From Streptomyces aculeolatus (lineage in GTDB: Bacteria; Actinomycetota; Actinomycetes; Streptomycetales; Streptomycetaceae), in assembly GCF_020400605.1 (NCBI RefSeq), contig NZ_JAINRD010000007.1, positions 1-64,000 on the forward strand: a stretch of 64,000 nt of DNA. Direction: 5' to 3'. A program made the translations under genes and the position numbers. Below, piece by piece: positions 26,958 to 38,641 of this stretch. The first letter of the stretch is position 1. Every line of letters starts with the position of its first letter. The notes under the pieces were generated by a model. The model had not been told where the DNA came from. It was given only the letters and a program-made list of their open reading frames with translations, and did no database searches.

Positions 26958-28349
26958 GTGCCGACATCTCATGTGACTATCCGCGGCGCCGCGCTCGCCG
27001 CCGCCGCCACGCTCCTGTCGCTCGGGGGCGTCGCACCCGCCGCGGCCCAGGACGACAAGCCGCGGCCGCCCGATCAGATGTCGAACGTCGGGGGCACCCT
27101 CCTCGGCCAGCCCGGCACCCACGTCGACCTCGGCACCGGCGCCCCCGAGCTGCCGAAGAAGCTCACCGGCCGGTCCTGGGTCGTCGCCGACGCCGAGAGC
27201 GGCGCGGTCCTCGCCGCGCACAACGCGCACTGGAAGCTGCCCCCGGCCAGCACGCTGAAGATGCTCTTCGCGGAGACCCTGCTGCCCCTGTTCAACAAGG
27301 AGGAGAAGCACAAGGTCGCCCCCGAGGAGCTGGAGGGCATGGGCGAGGGCAGCAGCCTCGTCGGCATCAAGGAGGACCTCACCTACACCGTCCGCGAGCT
27401 GTGGCTCGGGGTCTTCCTCCGCTCCGGCAACGACGCCGTGCACGTGCTGTCGGCCATGAACGGCGGCGTCGACGCCACGGTGCAGGCCATGAACGACCGG
27501 GCGCGCGAGCTGGGCGCCGAGGACACGCACGTCGTCAGCCCCGACGGGTACGACGCGAAGGGGCAGACCTCCAGCGCGTACGACCTCACGCTCTTCGCCC
27601 GCGCCGGCATGCAGAACCCCGACTTCCGCGCGTACGCCGCCACCCCCCGGGCGAAGTTCCCGGGCGGGAAGAAGGGCAAGAAGCGCGAGTACTTCGAGAT
27701 CCAGAACACCAACCGGCTGCTGACCGGCGACGTCGACGTGGACGTCTACAAGGGCATCGCCGGCATCAAGAACGGCAACACCACCAACGCCGGCGCCACC
27801 TTCACCGGCGTCGCCGAGCGCGACGGCCGGGTGCTGCTCGTCACCGTCATGCACCCGGACGAGGACGAGTCGAACGCCGTCTACAAGGAGGCCGGCAAGC
27901 TGCTGGACTGGGGCTTCAAGGCCGCCCCCGCCGTGCAGCCGGTCGGCGAGCTGGTCCCGCCGGAGGGCATGCGCCAGGAGGACGGCGCGGGCCAGGACTC
28001 CGGCAAGAACGCCGACGACGGCAAGGGCACCGCCGGCTCCGGCGAGCAGCCGTCCGCGTCCGACGGCACCGGGGCCGCCACCGCGCACGAGGAGGAGGGC
28101 GGCGGCGTCGGCACGGCGCTCGCCATCACCATCGGCTCAGTCGCGCTGCTCGCGATCGTCGCCTACGTCATCCACCGCCGCTGGCCGCTTCCCGACCTCG
28201 TCGGGCGTGGCCGTCCAGGCGGCGCAATAGAGCAGGAGGCGGGCCATGAAGTTGATCCAGACGACAAGGGCGACGGGGACGCCGAAGGCGCCGTAGACGC
28301 TCTTTCCGGCGATGCCGCTGAAGTACCCGCTGAGAAGAAGCTTGAGTAG
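26958..28349 (+). CDS. D-alanyl-D-alanine carboxypeptidase (DacC/PBP5-type)
   Basis: 463 residues from GTG 26958, which lies 6 nt after a TAGGTT -10 (leaderless). A signal peptide (residues 1-30) leads to the penicillin-binding serine domain: active-site S98-T-L-K101 (PPASTLKML), S156-G-N158 (LRSGNDA) and K271-N-G273 in place of KTG, as in other Streptomyces members. A Pro/Gly-rich stalk and one membrane helix (ALAITIGSVALLAIVAYVIH) end with HRRWPLPDL, where related proteins usually stop. About 50 further residues are read from the antisense of the YihY gene, a 213-bp convergent overlap. Confidence 0.92.
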   Translation: MPTSHVTIRGAALAAAATLLSLGGVAPAAAQDDKPRPPDQMSNVGGTLLGQPGTHVDLGTGAPELPKKLTGRSWVVADAESGAVLAAHNAHWKLPPASTLKMLFAETLLPLFNKEEKHKVAPEELEGMGEGSSLVGIKEDLTYTVRELWLGVFLRSGNDAVHVLSAMNGGVDATVQAMNDRARELGAEDTHVVSPDGYDAKGQTSSAYDLTLFARAGMQNPDFRAYAATPRAKFPGGKKGKKREYFEIQNTNRLLTGDVDVDVYKGIAGIKNGNTTNAGATFTGVAERDGRVLLVTVMHPDEDESNAVYKEAGKLLDWGFKAAPAVQPVGELVPPEGMRQEDGAGQDSGKNADDGKGTAGSGEQPSASDGTGAATAHEEEGGGVGTALAITIGSVALLAIVAYVIHRRWPLPDLVGRGRPGGAIEQEAGHEVDPDDKGDGDAEGAVDALSGDAAEVPAEKKLE

Positions 28350-29042
28350 CTCGAAGCCCACCGCCCCGCCGAGCGCGGCCTGCACCACCCGCCGCCGCGG
28401 CGGGTGGACGCCGGGCAGCCGGGTCAGGACGTAGACCAGCAGCAGGAACCCCGCGGTCACGGCGGCGGCGAACGCGGCCACCTCCAGCAGCGCGCCGCCC
28501 CAGCCACCCTCCTTGACGCCGAGCGCGCCGAGCACCGCGTCGGCGGCGGTCGTGGCCGTGATCGAGACGGTCAGCGAGACGAGCACGGTGCCGCCGAGGC
28601 CCAGCAGGATGAGGGCGTCCTTGCCCTTGCCGAGGAACACGTTCTCGGAGGGGTCCGACCGGTCCCACACGGCGCGCAGGCAGTCGCGCAGGGTGCTGAT
28701 CCAGTTGATGCCGGTGAAAAGCAGCGCGGCCAGTGAGATGAGTCCCACCGTGCCGGCGTTCGCGAAGAGCCCGCCGAGGTCGAGCCGGTCGGAGATGCCG
28801 GGCACCTGCTCGGTGAGCCAGTTCTCGAGGTCCTTGCGCCGGCTGTCGCTGAGGACGCCGGCGGAGATCGCGGCCGCGGTGGTGATCAGCGGGAAGAGGG
28901 CGACGAAGCTGCTGAACGTCACGGCCCCCGCGAGCCGGCTCCAGTGCCGGGCCTGGACGTACTCGAAGACCCGGTAGGGGCGGGTGCGCAGCAGCCGCGC
29001 GAGGTACGGGCCGACGACGGGCAACCTGGTCAGCCACTCCAC
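28137..29042 (-). CDS. YihY/virulence factor BrkB-family membrane protein
   Basis: 301 residues from GTG 29042 (GGCAGGAG correctly spaced). Six helices are visible, with the family segments YRVFEYVQARHWSRLAGAVT, FSSFVALFPLITTAAAI, GLISLAALLFTGINWISTLR, and the C-terminal YGAFGVPVALVVWINFMARL. The last helix ends in LLLYCAAWTAT, which is the conserved end. The coding strand overlaps the 3' end of dacC over 213 bp, including this conserved helix, so the overlap region must be under constraint here. The function of the family is unsettled. Confidence 0.92.
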   Translation of the reverse strand: MEWLTRLPVVGPYLARLLRTRPYRVFEYVQARHWSRLAGAVTFSSFVALFPLITTAAAISAGVLSDSRRKDLENWLTEQVPGISDRLDLGGLFANAGTVGLISLAALLFTGINWISTLRDCLRAVWDRSDPSENVFLGKGKDALILLGLGGTVLVSLTVSITATTAADAVLGALGVKEGGWGGALLEVAAFAAAVTAGFLLLVYVLTRLPGVHPPRRRVVQAALGGAVGFELLKLLLSGYFSGIAGKSVYGAFGVPVALVVWINFMARLLLYCAAWTATPDEVGKRPAAVDDVGDDREQRD

Positions 29043-29262
29043 GGTGCACTCCTGCCGTCGCGTCCCCCGAGCCGCCACCGGGTGCGCGGCGGCCGTACGA
29101 ACCGGCGTATGCCCCGGAAACGCCAGGCTATCTGTGGGGAGGGTGGGGAAGGCGACGCGGCACGCTGGCGCGGCGCGGGCGCCGGCCGGGCGGCGGTGTC
29201 AGCCGGGCAGGGGCGTCAGGCCGGCGAGGACGTCTGGCGAGGGCGGCAGCGCCGCGGCGGTG

Positions 29263-29859
29263 TCAGCCCGGCGACGGTGCCGGTTCGGAGCGGGTCTGCG
29301 CCGGCAGCTCCAGCGCCGAGTCGCCGCCGAAGCGGAACTCCCGCTCCAGCCGCCACACGCCCTCCGCGTCCTGCTCGTACAGCGAGAAGCCGCCCACCGA
29401 CCAGGCCGCCTCGAAGTCCTCCAGCTCCGCCGCCGCCCGGTCCATCGCCGCCTCGTCGATGTCGTGGGCGATCGTCACATGCGGGTGGTACGGGAACTGC
29501 AGCTCCCTGGCCAGCGGCCCCGACGCGTCCCGGACCATCTTCTGCAGCCACGAGCAGGCCGCCGCCCCCTCCACCACCTGCACGAAGACCACCGGCGTCA
29601 GCGGCCGGAACGTGTCCGTACCGCTCAGCCGCATCGGGAAGGGCACCCCGCAGTCGGCGATCTGCGCCAGGTGCCGCTCGATCCGCGGCAGCGCCCCGGC
29701 GTCGGCCGCGGTCGGCGGCAGCAGCGTGATGTGCGTGGGAATGCCGTGGGCCGCGGTGTCGCCGAAGCCGATCCGGCGCTGCTGGAGCAGGCTGCCGTGC
29801 GGCTCCGGGACGGCGATCGATACCCCGATCGTCACGGTCCCCACAAGCGTCTCCTTCAC
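29263..29859 (-). CDS. 2H phosphoesterase (2'-5' RNA ligase-like)
   Basis: 198 residues from GTG 29859, 6 nt after the trpS stop, so probably co-transcribed with trpS. Both HxT motifs are present: THITLL (His43, Thr45) and PHVTIAHD (His127, Thr129). A Pro-rich end follows. The family includes bacterial LigT/ThpR and cyclic phosphodiesterases acting on 2',3'-cyclic or 2'-5' linkages. Linkage to tryptophanyl-tRNA synthetase hints at tRNA-related chemistry, which is an inference. Confidence 0.88.
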   Translation of the reverse strand: MKETLVGTVTIGVSIAVPEPHGSLLQQRRIGFGDTAAHGIPTHITLLPPTAADAGALPRIERHLAQIADCGVPFPMRLSGTDTFRPLTPVVFVQVVEGAAACSWLQKMVRDASGPLARELQFPYHPHVTIAHDIDEAAMDRAAAELEDFEAAWSVGGFSLYEQDAEGVWRLEREFRFGGDSALELPAQTRSEPAPSPG

Positions 29860-29865
29860 GGGCCC

Positions 29866-33509
<3,644 letters not shown>

Positions 33510-33533
33510 GCACGCCCCCCGCCCGTACCACCC

Positions 33534-33560
33534 GCCCGGGCCGGAGACCCGGCCCCGGGC
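33534..33560. terminator. Probable terminator hairpin
   Basis: 11-bp stem (33534-33544 with 33549-33560, one bulge), 25 bp after the stop of the secreted-protein gene and in the convergent gap with glyA. The rest of the gap to 33755 shows nothing else. Confidence 0.5.
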
Positions 33561-33755
33561 CGCCCGCGCGACGGCCCCGCGGCGCCTGGGACGCCTCCCG
33601 GGCCGCGGCCCGCGCGGTGCCCACGGCCGCCGCGGCGTTCCAGCCGCACGCCGTTCCACCTGCCCGGCTCGCGGGCCGCCTGCCGCCTGCCGTCCGCCAC
33701 TCCGTACCGACCGACCGCGGCACCGCCATCGGGCGGCCGACCCGCCCACCCGCCG

Positions 33756-35030
33756 TCAGGCGACCGGCAGCCCCGGGGCCGGGTACGACGCCATCAGCTC
33801 CGCCACCTCGCCCCTGATCGCCTTCAGCGCCACGTCCTCCTCCGAGCCCCCGGCCCGCGCCGCCGCGACTCCCCGGTCGATCCACTCCGCCACCCGCGCC
33901 ATCTCCCCCGTCCCCAGCCCCCGCGAAGTCAGCGACGGCGTCCCGAGCCGGATGCCCGACGGGTCGAACGGCTTGCGCGGGTCGTACGGGACGGTGTTGT
34001 AGTTGACCACCAGGCCCGCCCGGTCCAGGGCCTTCGCCGCCGCCTTCCCCGGGACCTCCTTGTCCGTGAGGTCGATGAGGATCAGGTGGTTGTCCGTGCC
34101 GCCCGAGACCAGCGAGAACCCGCGCTCCGCGAGCTGCGCGGCCAGCGCCTTCGCGTTGGCGACCACCGCCGCCGCGTACTCCCGGAACGACGGCTGCGCC
34201 GCCTCGTGCAGCGCGACCGCGATGGCCGCCGTGGTGTGGTTGTGCGGCCCGCCCTGGAGGCCCGGGAAGACCGCGCGGTCGATCGCCCGCGCGTGTTCCG
34301 CGCGGGTCAGGATCATCGCCCCGCGCGGCCCGCGCAGCGTCTTGTGCGTGGTCGTCGTGACGACGTCCGCGTGCGGTACGGGCGAGGGGTGCGCGCCGCC
34401 GGCGATCAGCCCGGCGATGTGCGCCACGTCCGCGACGAGCACCGCGCCGGCCTCGCGGGCGATCTCGCCGAAGGCGGCGAAGTCGATGGTCCGCGGGATT
34501 GCGGTGCCGCCGCACAGGATGATCTTCGGCCGTTCCGCGAGCGCCAGGTCCCGTACCTCGTCGAAGTCGATGCGCCCGTCCTCGCGCCGCACCGTGTACT
34601 GCACGCCGCGGAACCACTTGCCGGTCGCGGACACGCTCCACCCGTGGGTGAGGTGCCCGCCGTGCGGCAGGGACATGCCCATGACGGTGTCGCCGGGCTC
34701 GGCGAACGCCAGGTAGGCGGCGAGGTTCGCGGGGGAGCCGGAGTACGGCTGCACGTTGGCGTGCTCGGTGCCGAAGAGGGCGTTGGCCCGGTCGGCGGCG
34801 AGGGTCTCGATGGGGTCGATGTTCTGCTGGCCCTCGTAGTACCGCTTGCCGGGATAGCCCTCGCTGTACTTGTTGGTCAGCACGGTGCCGGTGGCTTCGA
34901 GCACGGCGGCGGAGACGTAGTTCTCGCTGGGGATGAGCCGCAGCGTGTCGGCCTGGAGCTGCTCCTCGGCGGCGACGAGGGCGGCAAGCTCGGGGTCGGT
35001 CTGCGCGAGGGCGGGGTGGGCGGAAGTCAT
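33756..35030 (-). CDS. glyA: Serine hydroxymethyltransferase
   Basis: Converts serine and THF to glycine and 5,10-methylene-THF, feeding FolD and purine synthesis. 424 residues from ATG 35030 behind GGAGGGA. Signatures: LIPSENYVS, KYSEGYPGKRYYEGQ, VQPYSGSPANLAAYLA, ADVAHIAGLIAGG, and the PLP lysine Lys230 in TTTTHKTLRGPRG. GLQGGPHNHTTAAIA and SGIRLGTPSLTSRG follow. A ZTP riboswitch precedes it (35066-35153), and a hairpin (CCGGGTC/GACCCGG) overlaps the ribosome-binding site. Both point to control by purine or folate status. Confidence 0.97.
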   Translation of the reverse strand: MTSAHPALAQTDPELAALVAAEEQLQADTLRLIPSENYVSAAVLEATGTVLTNKYSEGYPGKRYYEGQQNIDPIETLAADRANALFGTEHANVQPYSGSPANLAAYLAFAEPGDTVMGMSLPHGGHLTHGWSVSATGKWFRGVQYTVRREDGRIDFDEVRDLALAERPKIILCGGTAIPRTIDFAAFGEIAREAGAVLVADVAHIAGLIAGGAHPSPVPHADVVTTTTHKTLRGPRGAMILTRAEHARAIDRAVFPGLQGGPHNHTTAAIAVALHEAAQPSFREYAAAVVANAKALAAQLAERGFSLVSGGTDNHLILIDLTDKEVPGKAAAKALDRAGLVVNYNTVPYDPRKPFDPSGIRLGTPSLTSRGLGTGEMARVAEWIDRGVAAARAGGSEEDVALKAIRGEVAELMASYPAPGLPVA

Positions 35031-35065
35031 GGCGTGTCCCTCCGGGTCGAGTCTGCGTCGGACCC

Positions 35066-35153
35066 GGGGCACCCAGGCGGGCGGCACCACTCGGCTGCTG
35101 CGTTGCGCGGCTTCCCCGTGGTCCGTTCCACGTTCGCCAGTCGCCGCACGTGG
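35066..35153 (-). promoter_or_regulatory. ZTP (pfl) riboswitch upstream of glyA
   Basis: On the minus strand the leader carries the conserved blocks of the pfl motif in the right order: GGCGACTGGCG, then GTGGAAC, then ACCACGGGGAAGC, a variable stem, and the pseudoknot segment GCCGCCCGCCTGGG. A -10 (TAGGGT, 35163-35158) places transcription start at the 5' end of this motif. Downstream, a 7-bp hairpin (35061-35067 with 35042-35048) covers the edge of the GGAGGG site, so control is probably translational. The family senses ZTP/ZMP, the 10-formyl-THF starvation signal, and commonly controls glyA, folD or purH. Confidence 0.85.
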
Positions 35154-35177
35154 TTCCACCCTAGCGGGCACGCCCGC

Positions 35178-35205
35178 CGGTGATGGATCCTTCGTCCATC
35201 AACCG
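35178..35205. promoter_or_regulatory. Inverted repeat between glyA and rocD
   Basis: TGATGGA (35181-35187) and TCCATCA (35195-35201) form a perfect 7-bp inverted repeat with a 7-base spacer. It lies near the -35 position of both divergent promoters and is a candidate operator for an unlinked regulator. Confidence 0.5.
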
Positions 35206-35280
35206 AGCGAAGATAGAAATCAGGGGCACCACCCCTGCCCCACCCGCACCGCCCTTACGGCGCAACGGAACGGAGACCCC

Positions 35281-36486
35281 GTGACGCGAACCGACGCAGC
35301 CATCGCCGCGGCCGACGCCCACAGCGCGCACAACTACCACCCCCTGCCCGTGGTCGTCGCCACCGCCGAGGGCGCGTGGATGACGGACGTCGAGGGCAAC
35401 CGCTACCTGGACATGCTCGCCGGCTACTCGGCCCTCAACTTCGGCCACGGCAACCCCCGCCTCCTCGACGCCGCCCGCACCCAGCTGGACCGGGTGACGC
35501 TCACGTCGCGCGCGTTCCACCACGACCGCTTCGCGGAGTTCTGCACACAGCTCGCGGAGCTGTGCGGCAAGGACATGGTGCTGCCCATGAACACGGGCGC
35601 GGAGGCCGTCGAGACCGCGGTGAAGACCGCCCGCAAGTGGGGCTACCGCGTCAAGGGCGTGCCCGAGGGGCGCGCGAAGATCGTCGTGGCGGAGAACAAC
35701 TTCCACGGCCGTACGACCACCATCGTCAGCTTCTCCACCGACCCCGAGGCCCGCGCCGACTACGGCCCGTACACCCCCGGCTTCGCGATCGTCCCGTACG
35801 GCGACCTGGCCGCCCTGGAGGCGGCCGTGGACGAGGACACCGTCGCCGTGCTGCTGGAGCCGATCCAGGGCGAGGCGGGCGTGCTGGTCCCGCCGCCGGG
35901 CTACCTGGCGGGCGTACGGGAGCTGACGGCCGCCCGCAACGTCCTCTTCATGGCCGACGAGATCCAGTCGGGCCTGGGCCGCACGGGCCGTACGTTCGCG
36001 TGCGAACACGAGGACGTGGTCCCGGACGTCTACATCCTCGGCAAGGCCCTGGGCGGCGGCGTCGTCCCCGTCTCGGCGGTCGTCGCGAGCCGCGAGGTCC
36101 TGGGCGTCTTCCACCCCGGCGAACACGGCTCCACCTTCGGCGGCAACCCGCTGGCGTGCGCGGTGGGCCTGGAGGTCGTCGCGATGCTCCGCACCGGCGA
36201 GTACCAGCAGCGCGCCACGGAACTCGGCGACCACCTGCACCGCGAACTGGGCCTGCTGACGGGCACCGGCGCGGTCCGGGAGGTACGCGGCCGGGGCCTG
36301 TGGGCGGGCGTGGACATCGACCCGGCCCACGGCACGGGACGGCAGCTGTCGGAGAAGCTGATGGCGCGCGGCGTCCTGGTCAAGGACACCCACGGCTCGA
36401 CGATCCGCATCGCCCCGCCCCTGGTCATCACGAAGGAGGACCTGGACTGGGGCCTCACGCAACTCCGCGAGGTCCTGGCGGGCTGA
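35281..36486 (+). CDS. rocD: Ornithine aminotransferase (ornithine--oxo-acid transaminase)
   Basis: Moves the delta-amino group of ornithine to 2-oxoglutarate, giving glutamate semialdehyde in arginine/proline metabolism. 401 residues from GTG 35281 (GGAG at -8). Class III aminotransferase signatures: NYHPLPVVVATAEGAW, LDMLAGYSALNFGHGNP, MNTGAEAVETAVKTARKWGY, ENNFHGRTTTIVSFS, EPIQGEAGV, DEIQSGLGRTG, PLP lysine Lys255 in LGKALGGG, and STFGGNPLACAV. These are specific for ornithine rather than acetylornithine transaminases. No arginine-catabolism neighbour is present. Confidence 0.95.
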   Translation: MTRTDAAIAAADAHSAHNYHPLPVVVATAEGAWMTDVEGNRYLDMLAGYSALNFGHGNPRLLDAARTQLDRVTLTSRAFHHDRFAEFCTQLAELCGKDMVLPMNTGAEAVETAVKTARKWGYRVKGVPEGRAKIVVAENNFHGRTTTIVSFSTDPEARADYGPYTPGFAIVPYGDLAALEAAVDEDTVAVLLEPIQGEAGVLVPPPGYLAGVRELTAARNVLFMADEIQSGLGRTGRTFACEHEDVVPDVYILGKALGGGVVPVSAVVASREVLGVFHPGEHGSTFGGNPLACAVGLEVVAMLRTGEYQQRATELGDHLHRELGLLTGTGAVREVRGRGLWAGVDIDPAHGTGRQLSEKLMARGVLVKDTHGSTIRIAPPLVITKEDLDWGLTQLREVLAG

Positions 36487-36505
36487 CCCCGCCGCCTCGC
36501 CGTCC

Positions 36506-36538
36506 GGGGCAGGAGGCGCGCACCGCGCCTCCTGCCCC
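36506..36538 (+). terminator. Terminator of rocD
   Basis: Perfect 15-bp stem (36506-36520 with 36524-36538) and 3-base loop, 20 bp after the stop codon. Confidence 0.8.
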
Positions 36539-36669
36539 GCCTCCGCCGTACGACTGGTAGACGCGCCCCATGTGGCCGCGGCCTGCGCGTCCCTTCGTGA
36601 CGATCACGCCGGGACCGGAGAATGCGGGACCGCAGCGGCATCTCCGGAGACCAGACGAGCGAGGCGGCC

Positions 36670-37794
36670 ATGGCGGGTTCCACCACTCCGAAGGAGACCT
36701 CGGCCATCCGGCAGGAGACCGCGAGAGAGCTGTCGAAGGTCTTCGGGCTCGACGCGGCGGGACTCAACTGGCCGCGGGCGATCCTGTTCCTGGACGCCGC
36801 GCTGGTGCCACTGATGGTCTTCTGGGCGATCGGGCACGAGCAGTACCTGCTCAGCGCCCTCTTCGGCCTGCTGCTCGCGGCGCTGGACGACCCGGGCGGC
36901 AGCTACGGGCACCGCGCGGCGCGCGTCGCCGTCTTCGCGGCGGCCGGCGCGGGGCTGACCGCGTGGGCCTTCGGCATCGGGGGAGCGGCCTGGGGCTGGC
37001 TGGTCCTCTCGGGGGCCGCGGTCACGCTCGCGGCCGGGCTGGCGGTCGCGTTCGGGACACGCAGATTCGTCACGGCGCTGCTGCTCAACATCTGGTTCAT
37101 CGTCGCCCTCGCGCTTTCGTTCCAGTTCCACCAGCACGCCCGTCCCACCAGCCACGTCTGGGCCCAGGTGCTCGCCTGGTCGGGAGGAGCGGCGCTGTGG
37201 CTCGCGGTGACGTTCGCCGGGTGGCTGATCCGCGGACGCGGGGACCGCCCCCAGCCGGTCGCGGAACTGCCCGGTGACACCGCGCGGCAGCCTCTGACCG
37301 GACCCATGGCCGCGTTCGCGCTGATCCGCGCGGCGGCTGTGGCCGCGGCCTGCGCGCTCGCGTTCGGGCTGGACCTCTCGTACGGCTACTGGATCCCGAT
37401 CGCGACCGTCATCGCGATGAAGCCGAGCCTGGAGCAGACCACGCTCATCGCCGCGCAGCGCCTCACCGGCGCCCTGCTCGGCGCCGCCGCGGCTTCCCTG
37501 CTGATCCTGCTGCCCGCCGCGGTGACCGGGACCGAGCTGTTCGCGGTGACCCGCGGGCTCGAAGTGGTCGCCCTCGTCCTGCTGGCGCACGCGGTGGCGA
37601 TCCGCTTCTGGAACTACGCCCTCTACTGCGCCGCGGTCGCCGCGGGAGTCCTCACCCTGGCCAGCCTCCCGCACCGCGGCGACTACGCGGTGGAGGGCTA
37701 CCGGGTGCTGTGGACGGCGTGCGGAGTGGCGATCGGCCTGGGCCTGATGCTGCTGGCAAGCAGACTCGCGGGCCACGACGACGAGAAACCCTGA
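36670..37794 (+). CDS. FUSC-family (aromatic-acid-exporter-like) membrane protein
   Basis: 374 residues from ATG 36670; ATG 36622 is in frame but its GGAGA lies only 2 nt away. Two sets of about five helices are split by a short cytoplasmic segment (RGRGDRPQPVAELPGDTARQ). Signatures of the FUSC/YccS-like fold include YGYWIPIATVIAMKPSLEQT, followed by QRLTGALLGAAAASLLILL. The family exports aromatic acids or small organic acids; the substrate here is unknown. It stands alone between rocD and the two-component system. Confidence 0.85.
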   Translation: MAGSTTPKETSAIRQETARELSKVFGLDAAGLNWPRAILFLDAALVPLMVFWAIGHEQYLLSALFGLLLAALDDPGGSYGHRAARVAVFAAAGAGLTAWAFGIGGAAWGWLVLSGAAVTLAAGLAVAFGTRRFVTALLLNIWFIVALALSFQFHQHARPTSHVWAQVLAWSGGAALWLAVTFAGWLIRGRGDRPQPVAELPGDTARQPLTGPMAAFALIRAAAVAAACALAFGLDLSYGYWIPIATVIAMKPSLEQTTLIAAQRLTGALLGAAAASLLILLPAAVTGTELFAVTRGLEVVALVLLAHAVAIRFWNYALYCAAVAAGVLTLASLPHRGDYAVEGYRVLWTACGVAIGLGLMLLASRLAGHDDEKP

Positions 37795-37835
37795 CGCCGG
37801 CGGCCGGAGCTGTCAGTCGAGGGCCTCGCCAACTT

Positions 37836-37853
37836 CTCACAGGGAACTCGCAG
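37836..37853 (+). promoter_or_regulatory. Direct repeat in the response-regulator promoter
   Basis: CTCACAG (37836-37842) and CTCGCAG (37847-37853) are spaced by 11 bp, one helical turn, and lie ~45 bp before the start. Tandem heptamers of this kind are typical OmpR-family binding sites, so autoregulation is likely. A GATACT -10 sits 6 nt before the ATG. Confidence 0.55.
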
Positions 37854-37897
37854 AAACGTGGCCGCCGTGAACCGGACAGCCGCCCGATACTGGGGCC

Positions 37898-38641
37898 ATG
37901 AGCGGCGCGACGGAGCGAAGTGCGGTGGGGGAGTCCGTTCTCGTGGTCGAGGACGATCCCGGGATCGCCGACATCCTGCAGATCACCCTGCGCTTCCACG
38001 GCTTCGACGTACGCGCCGCCACCACCGCCCGGCGCGCCCTCGAACTCGCCCGCGCCCAGGCCCCCGACCTCGTGCTCCTCGACGTCATGCTCCCCGACGG
38101 CAGCGGCTGGCAGGTCTGCCGGGAGCTGCGGGCGTACGGGGACGAGCCCGCCGTGATCTTCCTGACCGCCCGCGACGCGCCCGCCGACGTGCTCGGCGGG
38201 CTCGCGCTCGGCGGGGACGACTACATCACCAAGCCGTTCAACGTCGACGAGGTCGTCGCCCGCGTACGCGCCGTGCTGCGCCGGACCCGGGGCACCCCGG
38301 CCGGCGGGGTGCTGCGGCACGGGGACGTGGAGCTGGACGAGGCGACGTTCACCGTACGGCGCGGGGGTGCGCCCGTGGAGCTGACGCCGACGGAGTACAA
38401 CCTGCTGCGCCACCTGATGCGCAACGCCGGCCGCATCCTCACCAAGGAGCAGCTGCTGCGCAACGTCTGGCAGTTCGACACGGCGGTCGAGTCCACCGTC
38501 GTGGAGACGTACATCAGTTACCTGCGGCGCAAGCTCGACCCCCTGGGCCCGCCGCTCATCGAGACCCGCCGCGGCGTCGGCTACGGCCTGCGCGCCGCGG
38601 AACCGGCGGCCCCACCCGACCCCGGCGGGCCGCCGCCGTGA
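37898..38641 (+). CDS. OmpR/PhoB-family response regulator
   Basis: 247 residues from ATG 37898. Receiver domain: acidic pair Glu18-Asp20 (VVEDD), phospho-acceptor Asp62 (LLDVMLPDG), Thr90 and Lys112 (YITKPFN). The winged-helix domain shows LTPTEYNLLRHLMRNAGRIL, LLRNVW and VETYISYLRRKLD, ending ETRRGVGYGLR. The GATACT box 6 nt upstream suggests a leaderless transcript. The stop overlaps the kinase start (GTGA), so they are coupled. The likely target is itself and the downstream MMPL gene. Confidence 0.95.
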   Translation: MSGATERSAVGESVLVVEDDPGIADILQITLRFHGFDVRAATTARRALELARAQAPDLVLLDVMLPDGSGWQVCRELRAYGDEPAVIFLTARDAPADVLGGLALGGDDYITKPFNVDEVVARVRAVLRRTRGTPAGGVLRHGDVELDEATFTVRRGGAPVELTPTEYNLLRHLMRNAGRILTKEQLLRNVWQFDTAVESTVVETYISYLRRKLDPLGPPLIETRRGVGYGLRAAEPAAPPDPGGPPP

